A stretch of DNA of 64,000 bases from Haemonchus contortus (lineage: Eukaryota > Nematoda > Chromadorea > Rhabditida > Trichostrongylidae): NCBI GenBank assembly GCA_000469685.2, contig LS997567.1:29453023-29517022 (forward strand), in the 5' to 3' direction. Under the pieces are notes generated by a model. It saw only the letters and a program-made list of their open reading frames with translations, did no database searches and was not told where the DNA came from. The translations under genes and the position numbers were made by a program. Of the stretch, positions 1 through 11,600 are shown in pieces (position 1 is the stretch's first letter; each line of letters begins with the position of its first letter).

Positions 1-469
1 GAGATTCCTATACGGGTGTTGTGCTTTGCAATCATCAGCAACTTGAAGTCTTTCGACTAATCGTCTTTCATGCATATCGCTATAAGCTGTGCTAACCTTC
101 CTACACTGGTAAAAGCCACGTCCTTCATTATAACCGATATATTCATCAAAACAGACGACAGATTAGGTTTCTCTTCTTTTAACAACGGGCACTTGGACGC
201 GACCGGATAAACGTTGCACCAGGTGGGTTCACAAGCTGGTTCTCGTCGCACACGGACTGCAGATGTAGCGGATGTTGGTGTCCTCCGCAAGAATCAGCTG
301 TTTGAGCCCGGACATGCCATACGAATTATCAATTGCCTGAATGCTTTCCATATCGGTTTTCGCTCTACGTCTTTTTGGTACTGTTTCTACGAGCGTATCA
401 CTAATATAAGATGGTATCATCCGCAGGAGAACTGAAACCTTCGAGCTGCACTTGAATTGATTCTTCGTT

Positions 470-1480
470 CGCATTAATCTTTGTTATGACTGCGGAGTTC
501 GAGCTCACTTCAAATCCTCTAAGGGCCTGCCCAGTCTACCATCATTTCAGATGCTTAGCTTTTCTCGTCTCTGCAGGCATACATAAACACCCTTCCACCC
601 ACTTTTGGACCCTATTTTCGACAGACTTCTTGATTTTGTCATAGCATTCTTTCACTTCTTTGCGATAGAGTTCTTCTTTCGCTGACTATTTCGTGTATAA
701 ATTTTATGCCACTCATTGAGGAAGTTCTATGGTCACTCGCGTCTGTTCTATATGGTAATGGCTCGTCTGGCTGCATGACATTGGATAGAAAGACTGGGTC
801 AATCCCGAGCGAAGTGAAAAACGGACTCTCATTGTAGCTCTATGTGGGGAAATATTATAAACGTAAATCACATGGGAATGGTTCCGTCCCATTCCGGAGG
901 TGTTCTACCTCTTTTTTAAGCATACAAAGTATACATAGTTTTGTCCATTACTCCATTTTCTCTTGGATTATATCTCTTTGTAAATGATTGCGTGATGCCG
1001 GTTGCTTCACATAAGGCTTCCATTACAACGTTTTCGAACTCCTTCCCTCTATCAAAGTTAATTCTTTTCGACCATCGTCTTCCTTCAGTTATCCACCTTC
1101 CGAAAAGCACCTTCGCAATCTGTTCCGCGGATCCCTACGGAACAAAATACGCACCTAGCCACTTCGAGAAAGGATCGATCACAATGACATCTCTAGTATC
1201 TCACTCCATCTGAAAAGCGTGCAACCTCCAAAACATCGACTCCGATGACTTCGAACGATTTGGCCACTCCGAAAGGTTTCAGTGGTGCGGTTTATTCTTT
1301 CATCATCTTAGTAAACAGTTTCTGCATTTTGCGCACCATTCTGACACGTCTTGTTGTAGGCCTTCCCAGATAACTCGTTTCACCAGAAACTTGCTTATTT
1401 CCGTCCACTGAAATGACCGGAAACTGGTCTAAAGTTGACTTCATTTAATACTTCCACTTAGGAACAACTTTTGCCAATGA
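470..1480 (-). pseudogene. Ty3/gypsy integrase remnant
   Basis: The zinc-binding end is visible near 1320-1420, where the minus strand gives WCAKCRNC, the CxxC part of the HHCC finger. The catalytic core follows at about 916-1240, with the sequence DRGKEFENVVMEALCEATG and then PRENG, matching the rve fold around its last Asp/Glu. The C-terminal segment near 470-590 shows the GPF-type module (WAGPFRV-like in one frame) and an NSAVITKI stretch. These pieces lie in several frames separated by stops. The enzyme would have joined element cDNA to host DNA, but this copy is dead. Confidence 0.8.
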
Positions 1481-1639
1481 TCCGTCTTCCGAGATTCCCT
1501 TCATGAATTGAACCTCTTTGCTTGTCGAGACGGTAGAGCTTTGTCCTCGATCTTACCTTATCACAGTTTTTCTATCACATCGTTATAGTAGCTGTCGTTC
1601 TTCACTTCGCGCAGCCAATCGGTTTTGCACTCAATCGAA

Positions 1640-2880
1640 TTCTTTGCCTGTTGTTGTTGTTAAATGTTTCCGCTTCCATCTGCGTCGGGTCCAGGGTCGC
1701 TCGTTACACCTGTGGATAGTGCATCCGCAACTTTATTGGCGCTACCCTTGACATACTGTATGTCCAAGTCGTACGCTTGTAGTTCTGATGCCCAGCGAAT
1801 AACTCGAACTGGCACATTATTCTCTTAAACAATGTGGTCAGCGGTTGGTGATTCATTCTTAGAACAGTTTTCATGCCGAAAATGAAAAAGTGAAAGTTTT
1901 TGACTGATGTGGTAGCGTTGCTCTGCCTTTGATAATTTTTTTTGACGTAAAGTACAATGGGTGCAGTAGGTTACATGCTCCTTTCTGACCTGGTACCGCC
2001 ACTATGCCAATAGTGCTTGTGTCAATGTAGAATATATACGGCTTTTCTCCTGTTTTGACCTTATCGATATTGGGTTGGCTTGAACTGAAGCAGATGCATT
2101 GACTTTTTCAAGACTCTCTAGCGAATGTTTCTGTTCACCGCTCAATACGAATGGTGCTTTCGAACTCCTATTGTAGAAAAGCGGCTGGGCAATCGACAAG
2201 AATCTAGGATGAGTCTTCTACAGTACCCGCAGAAGCTTAGGAAGCTCCGCGGGAGTGCTTGATTTAGGAAAGTTTAGAATCTTCGCGACTTTATTGGGAT
2301 CCATACTTACTTCTTTTTTGTTGATAATGTATCTTTGGAAGATACTTGCTGTTGCATTAGACGGCATTTTTGCGGATTAAACTCCAAGTTTGCTTTCCTG
2401 AACGTCTCGAACACCTTTGTTAGCATTTGTAGGTAGCGTTCTTCACTGTCTGTAGCGACTAGTATATCGTCAATGTGGACGAATACCTCTTTCCCCTCCA
2501 GTCTTCAGTCTTCAGCAACCCATTAATCTTTGAAACACCGCCGGAGAGGTACACAGACCAAAAGGCAAGACTAGAAACTCATAGAGACCTTCTGAGACTG
2601 TGAAAGCACTTTTGTTTTGAGCATCTTTTGTGAGTTCAATCCGCCAATATCCTGAAGCTATATCTAACGTGCTGAAAAATTTCTTCTCGCCTGAAGAATA
2701 GTGCCCGTGATAGGTAAATGGTAAGAATTCAGGCTTCGTGTGCTTGTTCAGTGCTCTTTAATTGACGCACAGTCAAAGCGTTTTATCATTCTCCTGGACT
2801 AACACTATTAGGGATGCCCAATTTGAAGTCGATTTCCTAATAAACTTTCGTTCTTCTAGATCATCCAAAGTTTTTTTTCA
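1640..2880 (-). pseudogene. Ty3/gypsy reverse transcriptase and RNase H remnant
   Basis: On the minus strand, LDIASGYWRIELTKDAQN (about 2620-2675) carries the first catalytic Asp. FLVLPFGLCTSPAVFQRLMG follows at 2520-2580. FVHIDDILVATD (2455-2490) holds the Asp-Asp pair of the polymerase active site. The RNase H end near 1700-1820 reads RWASELQAYDLDIQYVKGS followed by an ADALS motif, the usual Ty3/gypsy tail. The key Asp residues of the polymerase survive, but stops and frame changes lie between the blocks. Confidence 0.85.
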
Positions 2881-2888
2881 ACTCTGGC

Positions 2889-3302
2889 TTACTCCTTGTA
2901 GCATTGCTGTGATTTTTGCTCGATGACCTTTGTCACCCGTGTCAATGCCATGTTTATCGAGGTCATTTGCGTCAGCTCCTTGTCACCGAGCGTAAAAACA
3001 TCTCGGAAGGTTGTGATTACTTCGGTCAACCTCTTCGCGTAACAGTCGAGCTCGCAGTTGTTCGCGAGCTGCACTATTAAGGTGTAGATCCCGTCTGCCT
3101 CCATTCCCGTGGACACCTCCAGCATGCCGGACTCCATATGCCTTGGTGCTGAGTTTATCGAGTGGACTTCTGACCAAGTGCCCACTTTTTGTCTTTTCGG
3201 CATATTATCGGCTGCGCTGTAAGGTTGACTACTGATATCTCCGTGGTACCCTCTATGGACAACGCGCATACTCCCGTTGCTATGTGCGGTTGAAGGGAGC
3301 AA
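2889..3302 (-). pseudogene. Ty3/gypsy protease-RT linker
   Basis: This open frame of 137 codons sits between the protease and reverse transcriptase blocks. Its end, FRDVFTLGDKELTQM, matches the stretch that normally precedes the polymerase fingers in Ty3/gypsy Pol (a DVF...L...EL pattern). The rest is not diagnostic. It is the longest surviving open stretch of the element and lies in the same order and strand as its neighbours. Confidence 0.6.
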
Positions 3303-3689
3303 AGTGTTGAAACCCTGCCACGACTTTGCGGGTATCTGAGTAGGTACGCATCCGCCGAGGCCGAGCTATACTCGCCTGACTAAAGTGGCTTTGTATATTG
3401 GGAATCCTGTAGCTCTGAAATGAGTTTGATGGCAAATGTGCTCCACCTAGACTCTTCCTTTTGGATTTCCTTTTCTGGCTACTCTCGTGAATGATCGCCT
3501 TTTACAGTTGTGTTTCCGGGACATTCCTCCTACATTTCCTCTCCTGTATTGCCATCGCCTCTTCCGTGCGTGTGTCCTTATCGAATCTTATGTGAATGCC
3601 GAGAATTTCCAACACGTTGGTACCTAATAAGATAACATTGTCCCTCATGTTTTTGACAAAGACCCGTAGTGGGTGTTTCTTACTCCTTT

Positions 3690-4080
3690 CATTTTCATTC
3701 CTATGTTGATTCTACGCATCCTAAAAACTTCATCCTGTTCTCTGACGCGTTGTAAGCGACTATCTCGGGGTCAGGAAGTTCTCTGCACGGTACATCCATG
3801 TCTTCACCACGATCCTTCGCTTCCTTCAGAATTCGAAGCGGCACTCTGGTTATTTGTGAACCAGTATCGATCATTCCGTTGACTCCCATTTTTAGGCACG
3901 TTAGGGTCGCCAAGCTTCTTCCCTACTTCCTCACACTTGTTTCGCTTCGTATCGATTGGGATATATGACCATGAATCCAGTAATGCGCTGAACGACACTG
4001 CTTATCGATCCCTCCTCTTGTACCAACACTTTTCAGCCAAATGGCCTTTTTTCTCGCAGTACGAGCAGTTCAGCATCCTT
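3690..4080 (-). pseudogene. Ty3/gypsy aspartic protease and CCHC zinc knuckle
   Basis: The minus strand at about 3820-3900 encodes NGMIDTGSQITRVPLRIL, the retropepsin active-site loop with DTG at about 3863-3871. Just upstream in the element, 4013-4078 encodes CSYCEKKGHLAEKC, a textbook CX2CX4HX4C nucleocapsid knuckle. The order knuckle then protease is that of Gag-Pol. The two lie in different frames. In a live element the protease would process the polyprotein and the knuckle would bind genomic RNA. Confidence 0.85.
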
Positions 4081-4199
4081 GTTGCTTTTTTGTGGCGTCT
4101 GTTCACCGACCCTTCTTGGGTTTCTCTTTTCTCCAGTTATTAACCTGCCATCATCTTTACGATTTGATGCCCCTCCTTGGGCTTAGGTTCACATTTTTT

Positions 4200-5460
4200 T
4201 CAATTTGGCGCTATCCCGCAGACGTTCATTCCTAAGTGCGGTTTCCACCAACTTTTCATAGACCTTGTTGCGATATTCCGTTTCGAGTATCTCCCCAGCG
4301 CTACCGCCTTTGGCCATTGACTAAGGTGTTCTTGGAGGATCTCTGCTCGAATAAATGCTAGTGCACTTCCATCAGCTTTCATCGTTTTACGGGCAGCACT
4401 TCGAGTTCTAAACAGAATTTCGGAATGAACTTATTGCTTCTTTTCTTCAGAGAGCGTTATTTTCTTGTCACTCTTGCTTGCTCTGCCGGTCCGTCCCCTG
4501 GCTGCTTTCATAGTCCGCCGGCCGGCCCGCGAGCGCGCGCGTCGGCCGGGGGACTACTCGGCCTGCGGTATTGATCAAGGCTCAGTTAAGCAAGTGGCAA
4601 GCGCCGCCCCCGGCCGGCGGACTGTAAAATTGTGAGTCTTCGAATTTTTTTATATCTCCTTTATTTATTTGAATTCCTCTTTATTGCTAATTGTTTTAAC
4701 TGCTTATTGTTTGACATCCGGCATGGCTGCCGCTCTCATGTACTCGTTTATGAAACGTGTGTGCTTACAGTGCTTCGCTCGGACTCTACGGAGTGCTCTA
4801 CTCGTACTATTCTTACGAGTAACTGAGGCTTACCTAACTGCCCACTCGACGAATAGTCCATCGCTTCTGATGTCGCAGTGACAAGAGTCTGCTAAGCCTT
4901 TCTGTATTATTGCCAGCGTTGAAACGTTGCTCGTTCAACTTACTCTCCAGTGGCTCCTAGCCGTTATAAGCAACTTTCTCCTATGAATGATTTTCGACCT
5001 CTTGGGTGTATTGGCACGTAACAACCCTGCCAACAAACTTTCAATCCTTTCATGCTGTTCAACCGACGTTTTACTATCTTTTTGATATCACATCCGTATA
5101 GGCGACCGAGTATCTCGAGCTTTTCCTTATTTTTGTCATCTAGACGTCGAGTTCCTTTCTGCGCTAGTGTTCTTACACTATTCAGTTGCATTTCCACTAT
5201 TTCAATTTGACTGCTTACTGCACTGTACACTTTTTTCCCGCCATCCGCTTTTTGTTGCTCAAAGAATCATCTATTACCTTCTGCTTTTTCGCACCTCCGA
5301 TCTGAGTTTCTCACCAGCTTTGATGATTTTACCTATCGTAAGGTTCACATCGGCTTCCTCCGTGAACTGTGGGTTTGGCCTTCCGATCCCATCTGTGAGG
5401 CTCTGCGCCATTTCGTTGTCTTCCTTCGTGGCCGCCGCCTCTGCAACGTACTCTGGTTCG
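4200..5460 (-). pseudogene. Ty3/gypsy gag remnant
   Basis: This is the minus-strand coding-like region upstream of the zinc knuckle. Open pieces include a stretch ending in ALAFIRAEILQEHLSQWPK (about 4300-4380), a charged, coiled-coil-like piece (4964-5230) and an acidic piece with MAQSLTDGIGRPNPQFTEEA (about 5350-5420). Gag sequences diverge quickly, so the call rests mainly on position in the element. The region is interrupted by frame changes and by the GC foldback at 4512-4623. Confidence 0.55.
4512..4623. mobile_element. 112-bp GC-rich foldback (MITE-like) in gypsy gag
   Basis: Perfect 14-bp inverted ends AGTCCGCCGGCCGG (4512-4525) and CCGGCCGGCGGACT (4610-4623) bound a GC-rich core that contains a further GC-rich inverted motif. 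Composition is far more GC-rich than the flanks, and it interrupts the gag reading frame, so it looks like an insertion. No clear target duplication was found. It could also be a structure-forming repeat rather than a transposon. Confidence 0.5.
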
Positions 5461-5994
5461 TGGTACGAGATTCTGGTCGATTCGCGATCAATACTGCATG
5501 GGCCGAGCCACTTCCGACCTTGGTTCTCTCACAATAGAGATATGTATACTTTACTTTTCCTCGCGAACCTCTTTTGGGTCACGAGTGATGCTGTTGTTCC
5601 ACTGTGTTCCAGCCAGCTAGGCCCCTATGTAAGGTTTGCGGTAATATGGTAATTACCTAGGATGAGCTCGATCAAACCAGTAGAACAACAGCTTTATATT
5701 TAAGGCACACACCGCACAATTAAGGCAAGAGATGTTCACAATGAGAACAGTAGTAGAATACAATACAGCAGGTCGAGATACAATTACAACAAATGATATC
5801 TTACGAGAGGGATGAGCGTTGGTCCTGCTTCTAGGGTGCCAAGGTGACGAAAGCTCCGGTACCTCCTCTTGGTGATTATGATAAGAGCGCGAGTTCGATA
5901 GTCTGCTTCTTCTAGGGTAAATCCATGTCCGACTAGAGGCGAGAATGAATCATTGGATTAGAGGTATGTCCTTTTATATGCATCTTTTCCTACG

Positions 5995-6480
5995 CACGGA
6001 TATTTCGTAATCTCATTGTCTATTTCTACCTCGATTTCGCGTCTTCCTTACAAAGGCACTCACCCCAAACCCACCACGACAAGTGCAACTACCATTCGAA
6101 GTACCAATATGCCCAGTAAGGTCGCCTGCGACGATCTTCTTCTAGTGGCACTCCAGTAGTCTTCTCATAAAGCAATTCCAGAACTCTTTTTCTACTTCTT
6201 CAGAGCACCCATTCCGTGTGGCGCAGATAAAAAACGTGCGGCAGATTGTGCGTTCAATGACGACAACAACCTTCATAAAGAGGTCACTGAAGCTCGCTTA
6301 CAATCAAGTCCTGGAAACGTGCGGAGACAATACTTCCGACCTCGCATGTAGTTCTGTGGCCGCTGCAAAGAATGACTCTGAAGCTGCCAACAATGTCTTT
6401 CGTCTTGCGGTAAGAGCATTTCGTCTCTGGCGCAGGATTCGTATGGCACAGGAATCTACTCATCTACGCTCCAGCGCATA
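5995..6480 (-). pseudogene. LINE endonuclease fragment (CFDP2-like)
   Basis: Read on the minus strand, about 6060-6130 encodes AGDLTGHIGTSNGSCTCRGG followed by FG, the GDLNGH...GGFG block of the exonuclease-endonuclease-phosphatase domain of a common LINE lineage. Upstream on the same strand (6218-6480) there are weak traces of the earlier part of that domain. The stretch is short and broken. No reverse transcriptase of the same lineage follows, so it is a scrap of an old insertion. Confidence 0.5.
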
Positions 6481-6559
6481 TACTAGCTCGAAGATTAGGC
6501 TTGTCTCATGCCAGCATTTGGGGTTGCAATGTGAGCCTTCTACCTTTCGGGACTCCTAA

Positions 6560-9090
6560 ACTAGCATAATTGCCCTCTTATGCTCTTAAAGCGCCGTAGC
6601 ATTGAATCGCTAAACATTTGATTCATTAAGCATATAAATGACCGTAGTGGTCGCAGGTAGGCCTATCAAATGCAACAGAGTCTTCGTGTTCGCTAAGCCC
6701 TCAGAAGTTCCTAGTGGGACCACAATAAAGGCGTGCACATTATCACTCTCCTTTCCCACAGTAAACTGCAGTAATGGGCGCAAATCATATGGTATCCATG
6801 ATGTTTTACCTTCGCCGCACTTACGGCATTAATGACATGTTGAAGTGGCCCTGGCGTTGCCTGAGTAGAAGATTGTTCGGTAATGTGCGTGCCACACCAG
6901 TGCGGATTGTGTAGAGTAGAAGCAGAGATTCGCTTTGTTAGAGGCGTATTCTGGGCAACCAGTTAGACATTTGTATACCTGGTGCATAACGACAGCACCT
7001 TCTAAAAGCCTCTTTTGAAATATCTCCCACTTCATTGATCAAAATTCAATATGTCTGAATTCAAAAGGTTTTGGGAGAATCGAAAGCAAGGTTGTGGGGG
7101 TGCGCCACAACAAGCGGCACTGTTCAGCATCTTCACGCTTTCCACATGCGAAAACTTAGTTTTTCGCTTTGCGACCGAAGTTTCGTGGATCCAAGAAACC
7201 GCATAGGGCTAAATGGTTACCATAGCCAAAGTGCTGTGCCCACTGTAAAATGTTAATTCTCCTTTTTTGAGATTTGTATTACCCTACTACCAACTTCTCG
7301 TTCCATTCACGCAGCAGTACTACCTTCACCTGTGCTACCTTTCCATTCTCTCGAGCAAAACGTGAATATGTAAGTAACATTTCTATGAAACGAGATAGTA
7401 CCACATTCTAATATACGTCATCACCTAGCAAACTTGTCAAAGAGAACTGATGCTTCTGTGCACTAATGGCTGAACTATTTGAAGGGTTTTTCTGCCGGAT
7501 GATAAGAAAGCTTCTACCGTCTGTAAATCACTCTGGAAGGACGGCGAATTTGGAATTGGTCTTCGTCGAAAAGAAGCCGGACCTTGGCAGACTAGACGTC
7601 GTTTCAATAACAGGCTAATAGTTGGTTTCTGATGAGTGTTTTATCTATTCCTTCAATTGGTAGCGTATTTCTCATGCATGTTTGTTGGCTAATTTTTGAA
7701 ATTTTCAATTATATCCTAGCCTTTCCGGTTTCTGGAAGCGCACTGTAGTCTTTCCTCAAATACAAGAAGTCAAATAACAAACATGGAGACTGGCGCTTTT
7801 ACAATTCTTCATCGAAGTTTCGATTTCTATAAGTACTTGATTCCTTTTGCGATCTCCATCATGATGTCATCGGATACTCGCATATATAAGAAACAGAACC
7901 AACCGAATTGGTAGCGACTCCCACTTTCTTGATGTCACCTGTTTGGACTGAAGTTCTTTTTTCTGAGTTTTTGAGACGCTAATTGCTGTTGAAACGGACT
8001 GCACCGATTGGGATATGAAGGTCGAGGAATAGATAAATGTTTCTTTTCTGGGGAATGCTTTCCCGAGGAGTCAAAAGATATGTGGAGAGCAATACAGGTA
8101 GTTACACGTGCTAGGCTGGATTAATTTGCAGACCTGCAATCCATTACGTTGTGCTGATGTGTCAAGGAATCCCGTTTCTGATCAAATATCTCACGTTATA
8201 CAAATTGAGCGAGCAATCTTCAACTATAATCTTCTCAGGCCGTCGCTACGCAAGTAATAATGAATAATACGATTCCGGAAGAGGCATATCTAGAATTACG
8301 TTTCGACCATGCTCTTATGCTTGAACTCGGACCTCTTCATGACCACATGTTTGCATGTGTGCGCGGGGAGCAAAGCGGATGGTCAGTCTGATTCTCTTTC
8401 AGGCATGAATAATTACAGTAGTTGCCAACATTGATGAACAGAACAATCTTTGACTGACTTTCTAAATCATTAAGTCTCTCTACAGTAACTCACTTAGAGT
8501 TCCATTCACTAATAATGCAGTTTCAGGCAATTCATCAGTCACTTGCACCACACATCCTGGCCATACTTTCTTGGATGCCGACAGAATTGGCGATTTATCG
8601 AAAAAAATTTAATTGAGTGCTTCAATATAAAGAGCCGGATTTCACAGAGGAGGCATCATGCAAGGCGTGAACATCGACGAAGAAGAGACGAAAGGAAAGG
8701 AAAATTTGACTAAACGTTTATCCGCTGATCACCTGTAGCCATTGTATGTAAATATCACTTCCTCATTGGGCCAGTGCAACTTCTAGATAAGTAGAGAGGG
8801 TATGGGATTGTGCGACTTCGTTCAGATTGACTTTTCATGAATTCCAATCTTCCGACCTATAGAACAGAACAGAACCTTGCAAATGTCTACATATCACTTA
8901 GTGCGGCATGACCTGATTCCAATATTGCAACCTCAGTAGCGCTTTTTGACCCAGCAATGAATTCGCACGACAGCAGTAGGAGTGTGCGAATTTTTCCAAA
9001 TTCTTCTTATCTCATGGAAATTTACAAAAAAAGTGTGTCTTAATGTAGAAATATTCGCTTGATCCTGTTCGTCTATCCATTTCTGTTCAG
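6560..9090. other. Gene-poor stretch, no supported feature
   Basis: Only short open frames occur on either strand. A possible small exon (7316-7369, acceptor ...CACGCAG, donor GTAAGT) stands alone, and I could not join it to a neighbour. No recognisable transposon protein, inverted repeat or tandem array was seen. Confidence 0.4.
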
Positions 9091-9095
9091 CAAAA

Positions 9096-9319
9096 TTCGA
9101 CCATAGCCGGAGAATTTTGTAATCGCATCGAAGACAAGCATAGAGCGATGTGGGCGATCTGGGAGCAGAATATTTGGCATAGTTTTGAAGCCACCAACAA
9201 AGGGAGAATTTTCACCGGAGAAGGCGTAATCAGAAGAAAGACATGTCATGTCCAGGCTTGCAGAAACCGAGCAAGCATTCTGCTACATGGAGACGAGTGT
9301 CATCATCGTAAAAAATCGT
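9096..9319 (+). CDS. Candidate isolated exon, unknown protein
   Basis: The stretch follows a good nematode-style acceptor (TTTCTGTTCAG) and ends at a donor GTGAGT. One frame is open across it for about 75 codons and closes just past the donor. The peptide is rich in His, Cys and Arg, with features such as MWAIWEQNIWHSFEATNKG and a CHVQACRNR...DECHH cluster. I do not recognise it. No matching upstream or downstream exon was found with confidence. It may be a host exon or part of a retroelement envelope, because such proteins carry similar Cys-rich segments. Confidence 0.35.
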
Positions 9320-9959
9320 GAGTGCAATCTCCCTCTAGACGACCATCTTTTTTGAATAACAGCATTATGTCTGGTCCTAGTACTCGTCAAGATCGAAACT
9401 GACCATGACTTCTCTCGAATAGCACCGAATACCCTATCCCTACTATCGAACCCCTAGTAATTGCGTGAAGGGAGTTTACAATACGTCTGTTGATTTGTGG
9501 TCGGCCGACGATTAGCCACATATTTTACCATAAACTATGGTACCAAGCGTAGGATACATACGAAATCAGAGGTAACTCAACACGCAATATCAAAAGAAAA
9601 TCTTATTTCATCACAACTCGTTTTGATTACAGCTAAAGATAACCTCCGGAGTTTCAAAAAAACAGGAATATGTCGAGGCGTTACTCTTTTTAAGTAAGGA
9701 GCTCAAAAAAAACGGTAATTGAAGAGAGTCTACGAACTAGGACTATCGAAAGCTCTACGGAGATCAACACTGTGCCTGGCATCGAAGGCCATATTAATAA
9801 TCCCAAAAGTGAAGTAGTGTTGACAAAAAGAAACACATCTATCAAAAGAAATTCGGCCTAATTTTGAGGCGAAGCCTATTTTAGCCAACGGTTATCCAAT
9901 TGCAAATAACCCACAGCAGATGTACTGATTATTGGAGGAAAACAACAACCATCCAGCCA

Positions 9960-10115
9960 ATTTGAAGCTCTGTGGAGAGCATCAAACGCCTCACATTCTC
10001 GTTAGTTTGGATTACTATCACGACCTAGTACCTGGTCAAAATCATGCATAAAAAACACCGTCAGGTCTGCAAATCATGAAAACCGTCTTTGGACTAGCCG
10101 TATACGGCAAGGCCC
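9960..10115 (+). pseudogene. BEL/Pao protease C-terminal segment
   Basis: One frame reads PHILVSLDYYHDLVP, then after a stop TPSGLQIMKTVFGLAVYGK. Both are typical of the end of the BEL/Pao protease region (ILIG-DYY...PSGL...FG...GK). The segment precedes the reverse transcriptase of the same element and is separated from it by a SINE. Confidence 0.65.
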
Positions 10116-10288
10116 TTCTGTAAGCAGAGTGTCTGATTAAAAGTACCTATCATGGACTTATGGCCGCAGTCGATCAAACAGAAAAGGGAGTGCTGCAAAA
10201 AATAAAACTCTACGGTGTCGGTAGCACAACAGGTGAATGTAATGAGAATGACAAACTTCATAACTATCTGGATCAATATTCTAACAGT

Positions 10289-10640
10289 GGAAGGATACTT
10301 GGTCGCAGTGGCCATTCAAGATGAAAAGTATACCCCGTAGGAGGTTTCGATCGCTGATCTCAAATCTTGTTTCAAATCTGCGAAACGATTCTGGGAACAA
10401 AATTAGCGGACTATCGCCTCCCTGTTTCATACCACTGTACCGAACGGACTCACCGAGCCGAGCAAAGACAAGACTGTGCAAGGGTGACGCAGCTGATAGG
10501 ACAGTGGACAGTAGGCATGACATCAAGGTTCGATTCCTTGATGCATGCGCTTGCTTTGATTTTCCGTAAAATGCGCCCTAAATGCTTACAAAAAACGTTT
10601 TGGGCTCAATGTTGGGCATCTACATCTTAGGACTTCAGGG
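10289..10640 (+). repeat. SINE family 1, copy 1 (tRNA-related)
   Basis: This is one of four related copies in the window. It begins near ATACTTGGTCGCAGTGGCCA and contains a pol III-like box A region (GTGACGCAGCTGATAGG) and a perfect box B, GGTTCGATTCC, near 10527. It ends after the shared segment AATGTTGGGCATCTAC. The upstream part of about 170 bp precedes the tRNA-like part, which is unusual for a simple tRNA SINE. It lies inside the BEL/Pao pol. Confidence 0.7.
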
Positions 10641-10856
10641 AATAGTAATCCAATAAAAAATTTTCCCACTACTGAGGGATACGGTCCACATATTCTAGGA
10701 ATACTGTCCGCAATTCGAGGCAGTGGTACAAGTTAACTGGCATTGTGAAGAAATACTGTAGATAATCTATCGCTTTGTATGCACATGTGATTATCCGCTC
10801 ATTCTCGATATAAACGTTCTCTCAGAAGCCCTTTTATGAGGTAAACGTGTGATGCG

Positions 10857-11510
10857 GTGGGACATGATACCACAGCTGTCCTCAAATCGAATCTGATCCC
10901 CCTTCAAAAAACTTTTTACGAGAAAAATCTTCACCGAAACCTCCAACAACGAGCCTGGTTCTGCAAAATTTTTCAGAAGTACGTAGAAGAAAATGCGACT
11001 GATTCCCTTCTGGTAGCCGAGAAGGGGCTAGTCGGATCCTACTAGATGTGACAATCAGAAGTGTGATACTAAAGGAACAAGTGCCCCTGAAGATAGTTTT
11101 TAATTAGTTTTGGATGTGTTATCGAAAAAGGAGAAACAAACTCATCCTTAACTGTGTGATCTGCAAAGATGATTCATTCATCATAAAATCCGTGATATTT
11201 TGCTCGCATCGAGGAAAAAAAGACCGTAGTGTTTTGAACTCTCACAAAGATCTCTGCGAGTTTTTGTGGATGACATTTATTAACCGTTTACTAGAAAGAA
11301 GTCTAATCTACTATAGGTTCGAAACACTTCCATTCGAAGAGCCAGCTTTACCAAGAACACTCAATACGGCACTCACCCCATTTCTAATCAGCCAGGGTTC
11401 TACGCTAGCAAATGAAATTGCGAGCAACCTGTATGTGGATAACATCATGATGCAGGCAGAGACTCCAAGAGAAGCCGTGCGAAAATATAGAGTGCAAAAA
11501 GCTATTTGAA
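10857..11510 (+). pseudogene. BEL/Pao reverse transcriptase remnant
   Basis: The open frame at 11114-11509 contains EIASNLYVDNIMMQAETPRE, the YVDN-type active-site block and following helix of BEL/Pao reverse transcriptase. The block is preceded by FETLPFEEPALPRTL, which corresponds to the family's R-PFG-SSPF-L region in altered form. The upstream frame at 10857-11045 (NLHRNLQQRAWFCKIFQKYV) is compatible with its N-terminal part. The pieces lie in different frames. Confidence 0.75.
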
Positions 11511-11600
11511 AAAAATCGGAGTGGATTTAAGGGAAAATGTCTCAAATTCACATGAAGTCAACTCTCTTATACAGAAATCGGCAAGCTTCAATGCCCCCTG

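Larger units (their letters stand above)
190..5990 (-). mobile_element. Ty3/gypsy-like LTR retrotransposon, decayed, minus strand
   Basis: Read on the minus strand, the domain order is gag, CCHC knuckle, aspartic protease, reverse transcriptase, RNase H, integrase. This is the Ty3/gypsy order, because integrase follows RNase H. Each domain shows recognisable motifs, but the frame changes many times, so no protein could be made. The element is nearly full length internally. The right side (about 5650-5990) reads on the minus strand like a leader or LTR, with a TATA-like ATATAAAAGG near 5975. I could not match it to a second LTR, and the 3' LTR is probably left of the window. A GC-rich foldback (4512-4623) is inserted in the gag region. 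Confidence 0.85.

Noticed and set aside
6218..6559. 113-codon plus-strand open frame
   Set aside because: It runs opposite to the LINE endonuclease scrap next to it and has no recognisable domain. Chance or the shadow of old LINE sequence is more likely.
6840..7035. TIFYSGN text on minus, resembling the end of a LINE endonuclease
   Set aside because: It lies upstream, not downstream, of the GDLTGH block on that strand, so the order is wrong and the match is a few residues only.
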